Shown here: positions 1 to 8,100 of the stretch, piece after piece | How the letters are laid out: each line of letters opens with the position of its first letter | How positions within the stretch are numbered: position 1 is the stretch's first letter | NCBI GenBank assembly: GCA_009842205.1 | Contig: VYFX01000040.1 | Span: 22,204 to 84,692 of the forward strand | Direction of reading: 5' to 3' | DNA: 62,489 bases | Source of the DNA: Paracoccaceae bacterium | GTDB taxonomy: Bacteria; Pseudomonadota; Alphaproteobacteria; Rhodobacterales; Rhodobacteraceae | Position numbers and translations under genes: made by a program | Notes under the pieces: generated by a model | What the model was told of the DNA's origin: nothing | Seen by the model: the letters and a program-made list of their open reading frames with translations, nothing else | The model's database searches: none

Positions 1-150
1 CCCATTAGCAGGAATGGGACGGCCAATTGATCTGAATGGGATGCAATCCAGCAGGATGACCAATCAATCGCACGGGCCATTAACCGCAATCGCACGGATG
101 ATTAGCAGGAATGGAACAGTACAACCCTTAATGGGACGGCCCATTGTCAA
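1..150. repeat. mosaic of short imperfect direct repeats
   Basis: Seen directly: ATTAGCAGGAATGG occurs at 4-17 and 101-114, AATGGGACGGCC at 13-24 and 130-141, and CAATCGCACGG at 65-75 and 87-97. The units are interleaved rather than simply tandem, and no reading frame crosses the tract convincingly. It may continue beyond the left edge. It could be an intergenic minisatellite-like tract or debris of a small repeat element; I recognise no named family. Confidence 0.5.
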
Positions 151-199
151 AGTCAATCACCTAAAGCGGTTGCCACCGTGAACCTCTACCAGTTCCACT

Positions 200-388
200 T
201 TATACCACTAGTCCCTTAATCTTGAGAATCTTTAGATCCTCCCTTAATCCACGTTTATTTACCTTTAATCCCAGAGTTGCATGAATTTCCCGAAGTGGTA
301 AAGCGCCTTTGGATCTAAGCAGTTGTAAGATTTTTATCTGTTGATTAGTTAATTCAAATTCATGGCCAAAAATATTACAAACTACCAT
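200..388 (-). CDS. small winged-helix (HTH) protein, hypothetical
   Basis: A 62-residue product with the look of a winged-helix DNA-binding domain. A helix (TNQQIKILQLLRSKGALPL) is followed by a REIHATLGL turn and recognition-helix stretch and then an REDLKILKIKGLVV wing-like end, as in small MarR/ArsR-type domains. There are no catalytic motifs. The stop is TAA at 200-202. The ATG at 388 has no good ribosome binding site directly upstream (an AAGAAG lies more than 15 nt away), so it may be a remnant of a longer regulator or begin elsewhere. It lies downstream of cobD on the same strand with a gap of about 110 bp, and a functional link is not evident. Confidence 0.4.
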   Translation of the reverse strand: MVVCNIFGHEFELTNQQIKILQLLRSKGALPLREIHATLGLKVNKRGLREDLKILKIKGLVV

Positions 389-498
389 ACAGTTCAGTAT
401 GTATATTACTTCTTATTATTCCTGAATTGTTTTGGAATAAATCATACATCGAATTTGAAGTCCAGCTCACATCTCCAATCGGTTATCCCCATTCGTTC

Positions 499-1419
499 TT
501 AAAATATAACCCAAAGAGCAACTAGGATAGCAAGAGACGTAGCCCACCCCTTCCAAGCTAACTTGATACAATCCTTGATATCTTTTGTCACCAGATCCAT
601 ACGACCTGTTTGGTTTATGAAAGGATATTGTCGCAACTCTCCATCATATGATCTCGGACCGGAAAGTGCTATACCTAGAGCTGAAGCAAATGCCGCCTCA
701 GGCCACCCTGCGTTTGGCGAACGGTGGTTTGAACCATCTTCAAATGCCAATTTTATAGGTGAAAGGGATAGTAGGGCGATACTAATTATGAACGGAATAA
801 TTCTGGCTGGAAGATAGTTTAATATGTCATCAAATTTTGCCGTTGCCCATCCGAATTCTTCATATTGTTCATTCTTGTAACCGATCATGCTGTCAGCGGT
901 ATTGACAAATTTATACACCAATAATCCCGGCAATCCGGCAACGAGATACCAGAATATCGGGGCAAAAACACCGTCAAGAAATCCCTCGGCAGTACTCTCC
1001 ACAGTTGCTCTCACCACTTCTGATTCATCAAGGTGGGACGTATCCCTACCAACTATCTTGGCTACAGCAAGACGCCCTTCCATCAGACTTAGGCCCAATG
1101 CCTCCATTACCTCTTTCGCATGCTGTATCAGGCTTTTTTGGGCCAATAATACGGCAACAATGATCACATCAATGATAATAAAGGGTAACATTTCCAGGAT
1201 CAGACCCAGAATTACGAATGCTACCGAACCGACAAGAAGTCCAATGAGACCTGCCTGTTTCCTGTTGTTGCCAGACTTGAGATTGAATTCTTGATCATAA
1301 TATTTGATTAATTTCCCCATCAACACGACTGGATGGGGGATTTTTTTCCAAAAATCTTCGGGATCACCAATAATTGCATCAAGTATTAGGGCAATCAACA
1401 GTACAAGAATCGAACCCAT
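499..1419 (-). CDS. cobD: adenosylcobinamide-phosphate synthase (CobD/CbiB)
   Basis: Integral inner-membrane enzyme of coenzyme B12 synthesis that attaches the aminopropanol(-phosphate) arm to adenosylcobyric acid. The 306 residues match the usual length of the family. Visible signatures are the N-terminal GDPEDFWKKIPHPVVLMG, the VESTAEGFLDGVFAPIF segment, NTADSMIGY, and a late NHRSPNAGWPEAAFA block, spread between several hydrophobic helices. The ATG at 1419 follows an AGGTG. The gene is divergent from secE. I looked for a B12 riboswitch in 1420-1648 and did not see one. No other cobalamin gene is in the window, so it is an outlier beside the ribosomal block. Confidence 0.93.
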   Translation of the reverse strand: MGSILVLLIALILDAIIGDPEDFWKKIPHPVVLMGKLIKYYDQEFNLKSGNNRKQAGLIGLLVGSVAFVILGLILEMLPFIIIDVIIVAVLLAQKSLIQHAKEVMEALGLSLMEGRLAVAKIVGRDTSHLDESEVVRATVESTAEGFLDGVFAPIFWYLVAGLPGLLVYKFVNTADSMIGYKNEQYEEFGWATAKFDDILNYLPARIIPFIISIALLSLSPIKLAFEDGSNHRSPNAGWPEAAFASALGIALSGPRSYDGELRQYPFINQTGRMDLVTKDIKDCIKLAWKGWATSLAILVALWVIF

Positions 1420-1648
1420 AACGACACCTAAAATTCTTCCTCCGTGGAACCGGATTAATTTTCCCTTATCTTAATTTATCAAATGACAATTTGTAATACC
1501 TGTAAAAATTAGCCACCCTGTATTGAATTTCGATTCTGTAGCGCTATTTTACATATTCTTCACCCAATATCGGTAGAATCCCTAAAACTTGAAGAAAAAA
1601 TCCTGTAACACTACATGATTGTGCCCGGAAATTATGAGGATTTAGAGC

Positions 1649-1846
1649 ATGGCCTTTATTAAATCTATTCTCCTGTTCGCTCAACAGGTTAGAACCGAGG
1701 TTTCAAAAATTGTCTGGACCAGTCGACGTGATTTGCTGGTTACGACGGGAATGGTATTCCTTATGGCCACCGTGGCTTCCTTGTTTTTTTTCCTGGTGGA
1801 TCAGGTCATTCGTTTGGGTTTGACGGGATTGTTGGGCTTGTTTTGA
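1649..1846 (+). CDS. secE: preprotein translocase subunit SecE
   Basis: Small essential subunit that clamps SecY in the inner-membrane SecYEG channel. It has 65 residues in the short one-helix form usual outside enterobacteria. It shows an amphipathic N-terminal stretch, the family motif EVSKIVWTSRRDLLVTTG, then one transmembrane helix ending in a hydrophobic tail. The ATG at 1649 is preceded by GAGGA about 12 nt upstream. It is the first gene of the secE-nusG-rpl-rpo block. A tRNA-Trp gene often sits just upstream in related genomes; none is seen here. Confidence 0.95.
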   Translation: MAFIKSILLFAQQVRTEVSKIVWTSRRDLLVTTGMVFLMATVASLFFFLVDQVIRLGLTGLLGLF

Positions 1847-1878
1847 TAGAAAGTGAATTGATTAGTTTATTTTTTCTC

Positions 1879-1905
1879 TTGACTTTCTATATAAAATTCT
1901 ATATG
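1879..1905 (+). promoter_or_regulatory. possible promoter between secE and nusG
   Basis: TTGACT at 1879-1884 is followed, after a short 15-nt spacer, by TATATG at 1900-1905 in an AT-rich stretch. It would drive nusG and the ribosomal genes through the hairpin at 1931-1949. The spacer is shorter than the 17 nt optimum, so this is only a candidate. Confidence 0.3.
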
Positions 1906-1928
1906 GGAATCCTCCCGCTGAAAAAATA

Positions 1929-1960
1929 AGCGCATCCTCGCAAGGTGCGTCTTTTTTTGT
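1929..1960 (+). terminator. hairpin plus T-tract between secE and nusG
   Basis: CGCATC (1931-1936) pairs with GGTGCG (1944-1949) through a 7-nt loop and is followed by a run of seven T (1952-1958). This has the form of an intrinsic terminator or attenuator 49 bp upstream of nusG. Since secE and nusG are normally co-transcribed, it may act as a partial terminator or as a leader attenuator for the putative promoter at 1879. Confidence 0.55.
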
Positions 1961-2008
1961 TTGTAACGTTGAATAACCATTAGGCAATATTCCAGAAAGA
2001 CAAATCTC

Positions 2009-2542
2009 GTGACTCTCCGTTGGTATTCAATAAGTGTAGCCTCAAACTATGAAAAGAAGGTCGCCGAAACTATTAGGGCAAATGCCGAAAAATTCGGCTT
2101 GTCCGATTCCATAAAGGAAATTGTGGTACCAGTAGAAAATGTTGTCGAAATTCGACGGGGCAAAAGGGCGGAGCGTGAACGAAGATTCATGCCGGGCTAT
2201 GTCTTGATCAGGATGGAAATGTCGAATGAAGCCTACCATCTCATCAATGAAATCAACCGCGTGGCAGGGTTTCTGGGACCACGTGGAAATCCTTCAGCCC
2301 TAAATGAAAACGAGGTCAATGACATACTTAACCGGGCCAGTGAGGGACAAATTCAGCCAAGGGCACTGATTACCTTTGAAGTGGGTGACAAGGTTTTGGT
2401 AACGGATGGGCCGTTTGAAGGCTGGAACGGTATGGTTGAGGATGTTGATAATGATAATTCCAGAGTCATTATTGGTGTGTCAATTTTCGGTCGGGTTACG
2501 CAGACTGAACTGAGTTTTGATCAGGTAACCAAGGATAATTAA
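2009..2542 (+). CDS. nusG: transcription termination/antitermination protein NusG
   Basis: Elongation factor that binds RNA polymerase across the cleft and couples it to Rho or to ribosomal S10. It has 177 residues. The NGN domain (about 1-110) starts RWYSISVASNYEKKVAE and contains PGYVLIRM and VAGFLGPRGNP. The C-terminal KOW domain shows GDKVLVTDGPFEGWNGMV. The start is a GTG at 2009 after an AGAAAG; no better start gives the conserved N-terminus. Because RpoB and RpoC in this genome are enlarged, their contact with this otherwise standard NusG is of interest. Confidence 0.96.
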   Translation: MTLRWYSISVASNYEKKVAETIRANAEKFGLSDSIKEIVVPVENVVEIRRGKRAERERRFMPGYVLIRMEMSNEAYHLINEINRVAGFLGPRGNPSALNENEVNDILNRASEGQIQPRALITFEVGDKVLVTDGPFEGWNGMVEDVDNDNSRVIIGVSIFGRVTQTELSFDQVTKDN

Positions 2543-2561
2543 TTTAATTTAGAGTATCACC

Positions 2562-2990
2562 ATGGCAAAAAAATTAGCAGGTCAAATTAAAATCCAGGTG
2601 CCCGCAGGCAAGGCCTCGCCCGCACCTCCCGTTGGACCGGTACTGGGTCAGAGAGGGTTGAACATCATGGCCTTCTGCAAGTCCTTCAATGCCCAGACGG
2701 CAGATTTGGAACCGGGAACACCCTGTCCTACAATAATTTCCTATTATCAGGACAAATCCCTTTCCATCCAAGTCAAAACTTCTCCAGCTTCATATTATCT
2801 GAAAAAGGCTGCCAATCTGGATTCGGGTGCTAGTACTCCCGGCAGGGAAACCATTGGATCAATTACGACCAAGCAACTCAGGGAAATTGCCGAGTTGAAA
2901 ATGAAGGATTTGAACGCTGTCTCAGTTGAAGGTGCAATGAATATTATTATGGGATCAGCAAAATCCCTTGGTATCGAAGTGAAAGGCTAA
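2562..2990 (+). CDS. rplK: 50S ribosomal protein L11
   Basis: Forms the GTPase-associated centre with the L10/L7-L12 stalk on 23S rRNA. It has 142 residues and is full length. The N-terminal proline-rich region ([18 protein letters not shown]) and the C-terminal rRNA-binding domain are both present. It starts 19 bp after nusG and ends 3 bp before rplA, so the genes are co-transcribed. Confidence 0.98.
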   Translation: MAKKLAGQIKIQVPAGKASPAPPVGPVLGQRGLNIMAFCKSFNAQTADLEPGTPCPTIISYYQDKSLSIQVKTSPASYYLKKAANLDSGASTPGRETIGSITTKQLREIAELKMKDLNAVSVEGAMNIIMGSAKSLGIEVKG

Positions 2991-2993
2991 CAA

Positions 2994-3692
2994 ATGGCTC
3001 GTACTGGAAAACGTATAAGGGATGCACGGAAAAAGGTAGCCGGCCTTCAGGCCAATTCAGTCCAGGATGCAGTTAAACTCGTTCGGGAAGGCGCTACGGC
3101 CAAGTTTGACGAAACTCTGGAAATCGCCATCAATCTCGGTGTGGACCCCCGTCATGCGGATCAAATGGTTAGGGGAACCGTCAATCTGCCAAATGGTACA
3201 GGGAAAAAGATAAGAATTGCCGTCTTTGCAAGAGATCAAAAGGCCGAGGAAGCCAGGGAAGCCGGTGCCGATGTGGTTGGTGCCGAGGATCTGGTGGAAT
3301 CCATTCAGGGGGGCAATATTGATTTTGACCGTTGTATAGCAACTCCCGACATGATGCCCCTGGTCGGTCGTCTGGGTAAGATACTTGGGCCTCGCAACCT
3401 AATGCCCAACCCCCGGGTTGGAACGGTTACTCCCAACCTCAAGGAAGCCATCACCAATGCCAAGGGAGGCGAAATTCAGTTTCGTGTTGATAAAACGGGT
3501 ATCGTTCATGCCGGAATTGGCAAGGCGTCATTCAATGAAGAACAACTGGTGGAAAATGTAACTGCCTTTGTTGGTGCCGTGAACAGGGCAAAACCTGCCG
3601 GCGCCAAAGGAAAATATGTCAAACGCATTTCCCTTAGCTCCACCATGGGGCCTGGAGTGGAAGTTGAAATTGCTTCCGCTGGGGGAAATTAA
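2994..3692 (+). CDS. rplA: 50S ribosomal protein L1
   Basis: Builds the L1 stalk beside the E site. Family knowledge: it also represses its own rplK-rplA message. It has 232 residues, as expected, with the signature [16 protein letters not shown]-like segment in the middle and [10 protein letters not shown] towards the end. It is tightly coupled to rplK (3-bp gap). It is followed by a structured 253-bp spacer before rplJ. Confidence 0.98.
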   Translation: MARTGKRIRDARKKVAGLQANSVQDAVKLVREGATAKFDETLEIAINLGVDPRHADQMVRGTVNLPNGTGKKIRIAVFARDQKAEEAREAGADVVGAEDLVESIQGGNIDFDRCIATPDMMPLVGRLGKILGPRNLMPNPRVGTVTPNLKEAITNAKGGEIQFRVDKTGIVHAGIGKASFNEEQLVENVTAFVGAVNRAKPAGAKGKYVKRISLSSTMGPGVEVEIASAGGN

Positions 3693-3945
3693 AGAGATTC
3701 TTTGGTCTTAAGATTAAGACCTGAGATCATGGGTACTTGTATCCGTGTAACCGTCCGAGACGGTGGGTTGTGCAGAGGAAACGACGCATGCAAATCCTGC
3801 CTGAGATGGGAAAAAATGGATTCACTTCGCGTGTTTCGGCGTGAAGGAAGCTGTTGGTTCCTGGAAGTCAAGGACTAAACTATCGAGCATTGCTCGGTCA
3901 ACTTTAACCGGAAAGAATTTTTCTTTCTAAACTTGGAGCAAACCT
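3693..3945 (+). promoter_or_regulatory. probable L10-type leader (rplJ 5' regulatory RNA)
   Basis: The 253-bp gap between rplA and rplJ has no gene but has several strong RNA helices: GGTCTTAA/TTAAGACC at 3704-3721, ACCGTC/GACGGT around 3748-3762, a TTCAC/GTGAA helix around 3820-3845, and CGAGC/GCTCG around 3883-3895. Position and length match the L10(L12)4-binding leader that autoregulates rplJ-rplL in many bacteria. The identity is inferred from place and structure; I did not fold it or match it to a covariance model. The end provides the GGAG ribosome binding site of rplJ. Confidence 0.6.
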
Positions 3946-4461
3946 GTGGATAGAGCCCGAAAGGAAAAAGTGGTCGCCGAAATCGGCCAAATCTTCGAGA
4001 GCTCAGGTGTGGTGGTAGTCGCTAAATACGAAGGCATGACCGTACCAGAAATGGAGAATCTCCGTTCTCTGATGCGTGAAGCCGGTGGTTTTGTTCGTGT
4101 TGCCAAGAACAGGTTGTCAAAAATAGCCCTGCAGGGATCCCCGTGTGAAAAGGTTAGTTCACTTCTGACTGGAATGACCCTTCTCGCTTACTCGGAAGAT
4201 CCAACGGTGGCTTCCAAGGTTTCAAAAGACTTTGCTTCCAATAACAAGAACTTTGTCGTTCTTGGAGGTGCTGTCGGTTCTTCCATCCTTGATCCCAAGG
4301 GAGTCGAGGCGGTGGCAAACATGCCATCAAAAGAGGATCTGATTGCATCGGTAGTATCGTGTATTGGATCCCCGGGAGCAACCTTGTTGGGTGCAATTGG
4401 CGCACCTGCTTCGTCCCTTGCTTCCGTGCTTACAACATTGGAAGAGAGGGAGGCTGCATAG
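3946..4461 (+). CDS. rplJ: 50S ribosomal protein L10
   Basis: Anchors L7/L12 dimers to 23S rRNA to form the factor-recruiting stalk. It has 171 residues, the usual length. The N-terminus reads [14 protein letters not shown], followed by [11 protein letters not shown] and [12 protein letters not shown], and the C-terminal helix that carries L12 ends [10 protein letters not shown]. The start is a GTG at 3946, 9 nt after GGAG. It is preceded by a structured leader that probably gives feedback control. Confidence 0.97.
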   Translation: MDRARKEKVVAEIGQIFESSGVVVVAKYEGMTVPEMENLRSLMREAGGFVRVAKNRLSKIALQGSPCEKVSSLLTGMTLLAYSEDPTVASKVSKDFASNNKNFVVLGGAVGSSILDPKGVEAVANMPSKEDLIASVVSCIGSPGATLLGAIGAPASSLASVLTTLEEREAA

Positions 4462-4524
4462 GCATACGCGTATGTGGAAGACTTTAACATGCATTGAGAC
4501 ACAATTAAAGAAGTGGAATCTAAA

Positions 4525-4911
4525 ATGACTGATCTAGATAAACTAGCCGAACAGATTGTTGGACTTACCCTTATGGAAGCACAGCAACTGAAAACAATTC
4601 TCAAGGACAAATATGGCATTGAACCAGCAAGTGGTGGTGCCGTAGTTGTTGCTGGCGGTCCGGCCGAAGCCGGAGACGGACCTGCCCAGGAGGAGGAAAA
4701 GACTGAATTTGATGTATTCCTGCAGGATGTGGGTGGACAAAAAATTGCAGTCATCAAGGAAGTTCGAGCCATAACCGGCTTGGGACTGAAAGAGGCCAAA
4801 GCCCTTGTTGAAGAAGGAAACAAACCTCTGAAAGAGGGCGTTTCCAAGGAAGAGGCTGAAGAAATCAAGGCCAAAATCGAAGCTGCAGGAGCTGTAGCAG
4901 AAATAAAATAA
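4525..4911 (+). CDS. rplL: 50S ribosomal protein L7/L12
   Basis: Multicopy stalk protein that recruits EF-G, EF-Tu and IF2. The ATG at 4525 gives 128 residues beginning [19 protein letters not shown]. An in-frame GTG at 4513 lies inside the purine-rich ribosome binding site and is not favoured. N-terminal dimerisation helices, an alanine/glycine-rich hinge with an acidic end, and the C-terminal domain (KTEFDVFLQ...[17 protein letters not shown]) are all present. It is acidic, as expected. Confidence 0.97.
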   Translation: MTDLDKLAEQIVGLTLMEAQQLKTILKDKYGIEPASGGAVVVAGGPAEAGDGPAQEEEKTEFDVFLQDVGGQKIAVIKEVRAITGLGLKEAKALVEEGNKPLKEGVSKEEAEEIKAKIEAAGAVAEIK

Positions 4912-4943
4912 TCCGTATTCAATCGGATAACGAACAAACAATT

Positions 4944-4974
4944 TGCTGAGTGCCATGCTTCATGGTTCTCAGCA
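4944..4974 (+). promoter_or_regulatory. long hairpin between rplL and rpoB (possible RNase III site)
   Basis: TGCTGAG (4944-4950) pairs with CTCAGCA (4968-4974), and CCATG (4953-4957) pairs with CATGG (4961-4965). They are separated by a symmetric 2x2 internal loop and capped by CTT. No T-run follows, so it is not an intrinsic terminator. In E. coli the same spacer holds an RNase III processing site and attenuator; the analogous role here is inferred from position. Confidence 0.6.
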
Positions 4975-5103
4975 GAAAATCAAGAAGTCAAAAGACCAAT
5001 TGGTAAAAACAGGATTGCACATGAAAACCAACACAGTTTCGGGAAGGAATTGGTTGGTTCCGAGCATATTTTAAATTTGCCGATCGTATTAAGGGTGAAC
5101 TCA

Positions 5104-8100
5104 ATGAAGCAGATGAAGTCTAGTGGCAACCGATACCGAAGGTCCTACCAAAAAATCAACGCTGTCGCCCCTCTCCCGAATCTGATTGAGATTCAGAAAC
5201 AATCCTATGACCTGTTCCTGAATTCCGGTGAAGGACTAGAGCACTCAGATGGTATGGGGCTTCAGGGAGTGTTCCAATCTGTATTCCCGATCAGGGATGC
5301 CTCCGGGATGACCGAAATGTACTTTGAGGGTTACGAAATCGAAGAACCCAAGTTTGACGTCGAGGAATGTCAGCAAAGGGACATGACCTATGCCGGTGCA
5401 TTGAAGGTCAAACTCCTTCTGAACATTTATGATGTTGACAATGAAACCGGTAACCAAACCTTCCGGAACAGCAAGGAACAAAAGGTCTATATGGGTGATA
5501 TTCCCCTCATGACCGACAACGGAACCTTTATTGTAAATGGCACCGAACGGGTCGTTGTTTCCCAGATGCACCGTTCCCCCGGGGTCTTTTTCAATTACAC
5601 CACCCATGCAACCGGCAAACGTCTTTACACCTGTCAAATTCTTCCCGGAAGAGGTTCCTGGATAGAGTTTGAATTCGGCTTGAAAAAAGACAAGGCGCTC
5701 GGCGAATTGGAATTGATCAACGCACGGGTTGACCGCAAGAGGAGACTTCCCGTTTCAACCCTTCTCTTCGCCCTTGGCATGGATCAGGAAAGCATCATGG
5801 AATCCTTCTATGATTCCACCAGTTTCAGATTGCGGAGAAAACCCGCAACCTGGGAATTTACCTTCCAAAAGGACAATTGGCGCAATGTCGTACCCAATTA
5901 CGATCTGATTTCACCTGAAACAGGGGAAATCGTTGCTCCTGCCGGTGAAAAGATTTCAACCTATCGACTTAAAAAGTTGAGTGATGAATTTGATGGTACC
6001 AAACTCAGGATCATGCATGACAGCCTCGATCAGGGGAATCTCTCCACTGCCCTGGAAAGAGCCGGTGAAGCCGATGAAGTCGATGAAGATTACCTTGAGT
6101 ACCTGGAAAGCAGCTTTCGACAGCAATCAACTCCCAAAAACCGGGAAGTAAGTCCCGGTGGTCAGTATCTTATCGAGGACTTCAATCCCCAGAGATGGCA
6201 AAGGGTCACACCCAACTTCAACATTGTAAATTATCATACCGATGAAGTACTGGCCAAGGCTGGAGTTAAATTGACCCCTGCAAAATACAAGAATATCCAA
6301 GAACTTGAGGATTGGTCCCTTCTGATACCTTTGAATCAGATACTGGCCTACTTTGCCCCGAAGAAAAAGGAAGAACCCTCCACCGAAGACATCAACCTGT
6401 ATGTTTACAATGATTCTCTAGCCTCCAAGAGTGAAAAAAATTCCATCAAAAAGAAGGCGCCTGGTCCCGAGTTGGTGGGTACCAACGATCTGGCCAGTGA
6501 ATTTTCCGACGGGGGGCGCAAACTGCTGGTAACCATGCTCAAGAAAGTCTGGCGCTTCAGGGTACCGACCTTCAATATCTATAATGCTGATTCGGGTATG
6601 GTTTCCAATCGTTCCGGCAATGAAGTCAATCTGGTTGTCTCCAAGGAGTTGGGCATTCATCTGGACAACAACAAGTTCGAACTCAATGCCGATGAACTCC
6701 TGTATGGACTCGTTGAACTTGAGGAAACGATCAAGCGGAAAGCCGATAGGCTGAAGAGCGAGGAAACGGACCAAACTCCGGATATTCCTGCCAGTAGAGA
6801 GGACGGAACTCTGATTGGGGGATACAGTGTCCCGATCAAACTCGGCACCAATCAGGGTGAAACGGTGGTGAGTTTCATCCCCGAGGAATTGAAATGGGTA
6901 ACCGATTTTGCCTATCAGGAAAAGATCGGGGTTAATGTCGAGGACAATATTCTTGACAGTGAAACCGGTGAGATCGTTGTACCGATCGGATCGCGCATTA
7001 CCAGAAAAATGGTCAACGGATTTGAAGAGCAAGATAGAAAGCTCGAAGTTGCGGTTGCCAGCGACCGCATCACGGATCGATATATCGGCAAGGACATGAT
7101 TGATGAGGAAACCGGCATCGTATTGGCTGAAGCCGGTGATGAATTGTCCTGTCAATTCGATGAGAATGGAAATCCCTCGAGTGGATTGCTTCGTATTCTC
7201 CTTGATGAGGGTTTTGAAGAATTGTCGCTGCTGGAAATAGACCACCTATCCGTAGGTCCCTACATCCGGAACACCATGTTCCTGGACAAATGTTATGACC
7301 GCAAGACAGGGCTTCTGGAAATCTACCGTTCACTCCGTCCCGGTGAACCGCCAACACCGGAAAATGCCGAAGCGCTTTTTGATCAGCTTTTCAGTGATTC
7401 CGAACGATATGACCTGTCAGCGGTCGGTCGAGCCAAGCTAAACATGCGGTTGAATCTTGATGAAAACGAAAATGTTCGAACTCTTCAAAAGAGTGACATC
7501 ATTGCCTGTTTGAAAAGATTGGTCGATTTGCGAGATGGCAAGGGTGAAATAGATGATATTGACCACTTGGGCAACAGGCGGGTAAGGTCCGTCGGTGAAC
7601 TCATGGAGAATCAGTGCCGCATTGGCCTGATCCGAATGGAAAGAGCCATTCGCGAACGGATGGGTTCGGTTGAAATTGACAAGAAGATACCCCAAGACCT
7701 TGTCAATCCTCGACCGCTTTCAGGGGCCATAAGGGAATTTTTTGGGTCATCGCAATTGTCCCAATTCATGGACCAGACCAATCCACTTTCGGAAATCACC
7801 CACAAAAGGCGGCTGTCAGCCTTGGGTCCTGGCGGTCTGACCAGGGAGCGGGCCGGTTTTGAGGTACGGGATGTGCATCCCACACATTATGGACGAATTT
7901 GTCCGGTGGAAACACCTGAAGGTCAGAATATCGGACTGATCAACTCCTTGGCTTCCTATTCCAAGGTCAACAAGTACGGCTTCCTTGAAACACCCTATCG
8001 GGTCGTGAAGGATGGCCAGGTTACCGACGATTATGAGTATGTTTCCGCTACGGATGAATCCCATAAGATCATTGCCCAAGCCAATGCCAGGCTGGATGGT

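Noticed and set aside
1420-1648. possible cobalamin riboswitch upstream of cobD
   Set aside because: AGCCACCCTG at 1511-1520 looks faintly like a B12-box piece but is on the wrong strand for cobD, and no B12 box or paired core was found.
4188-4937. 249-residue antisense frame across rplJ and rplL
   Set aside because: Serine/alanine-rich shadow of two conserved ribosomal genes.
6418-7245. 275-residue antisense frame inside rpoB
   Set aside because: It lies opposite the repeated insertion, whose plus-strand frame clearly belongs to RpoB; it has no ribosome binding site or known domain.
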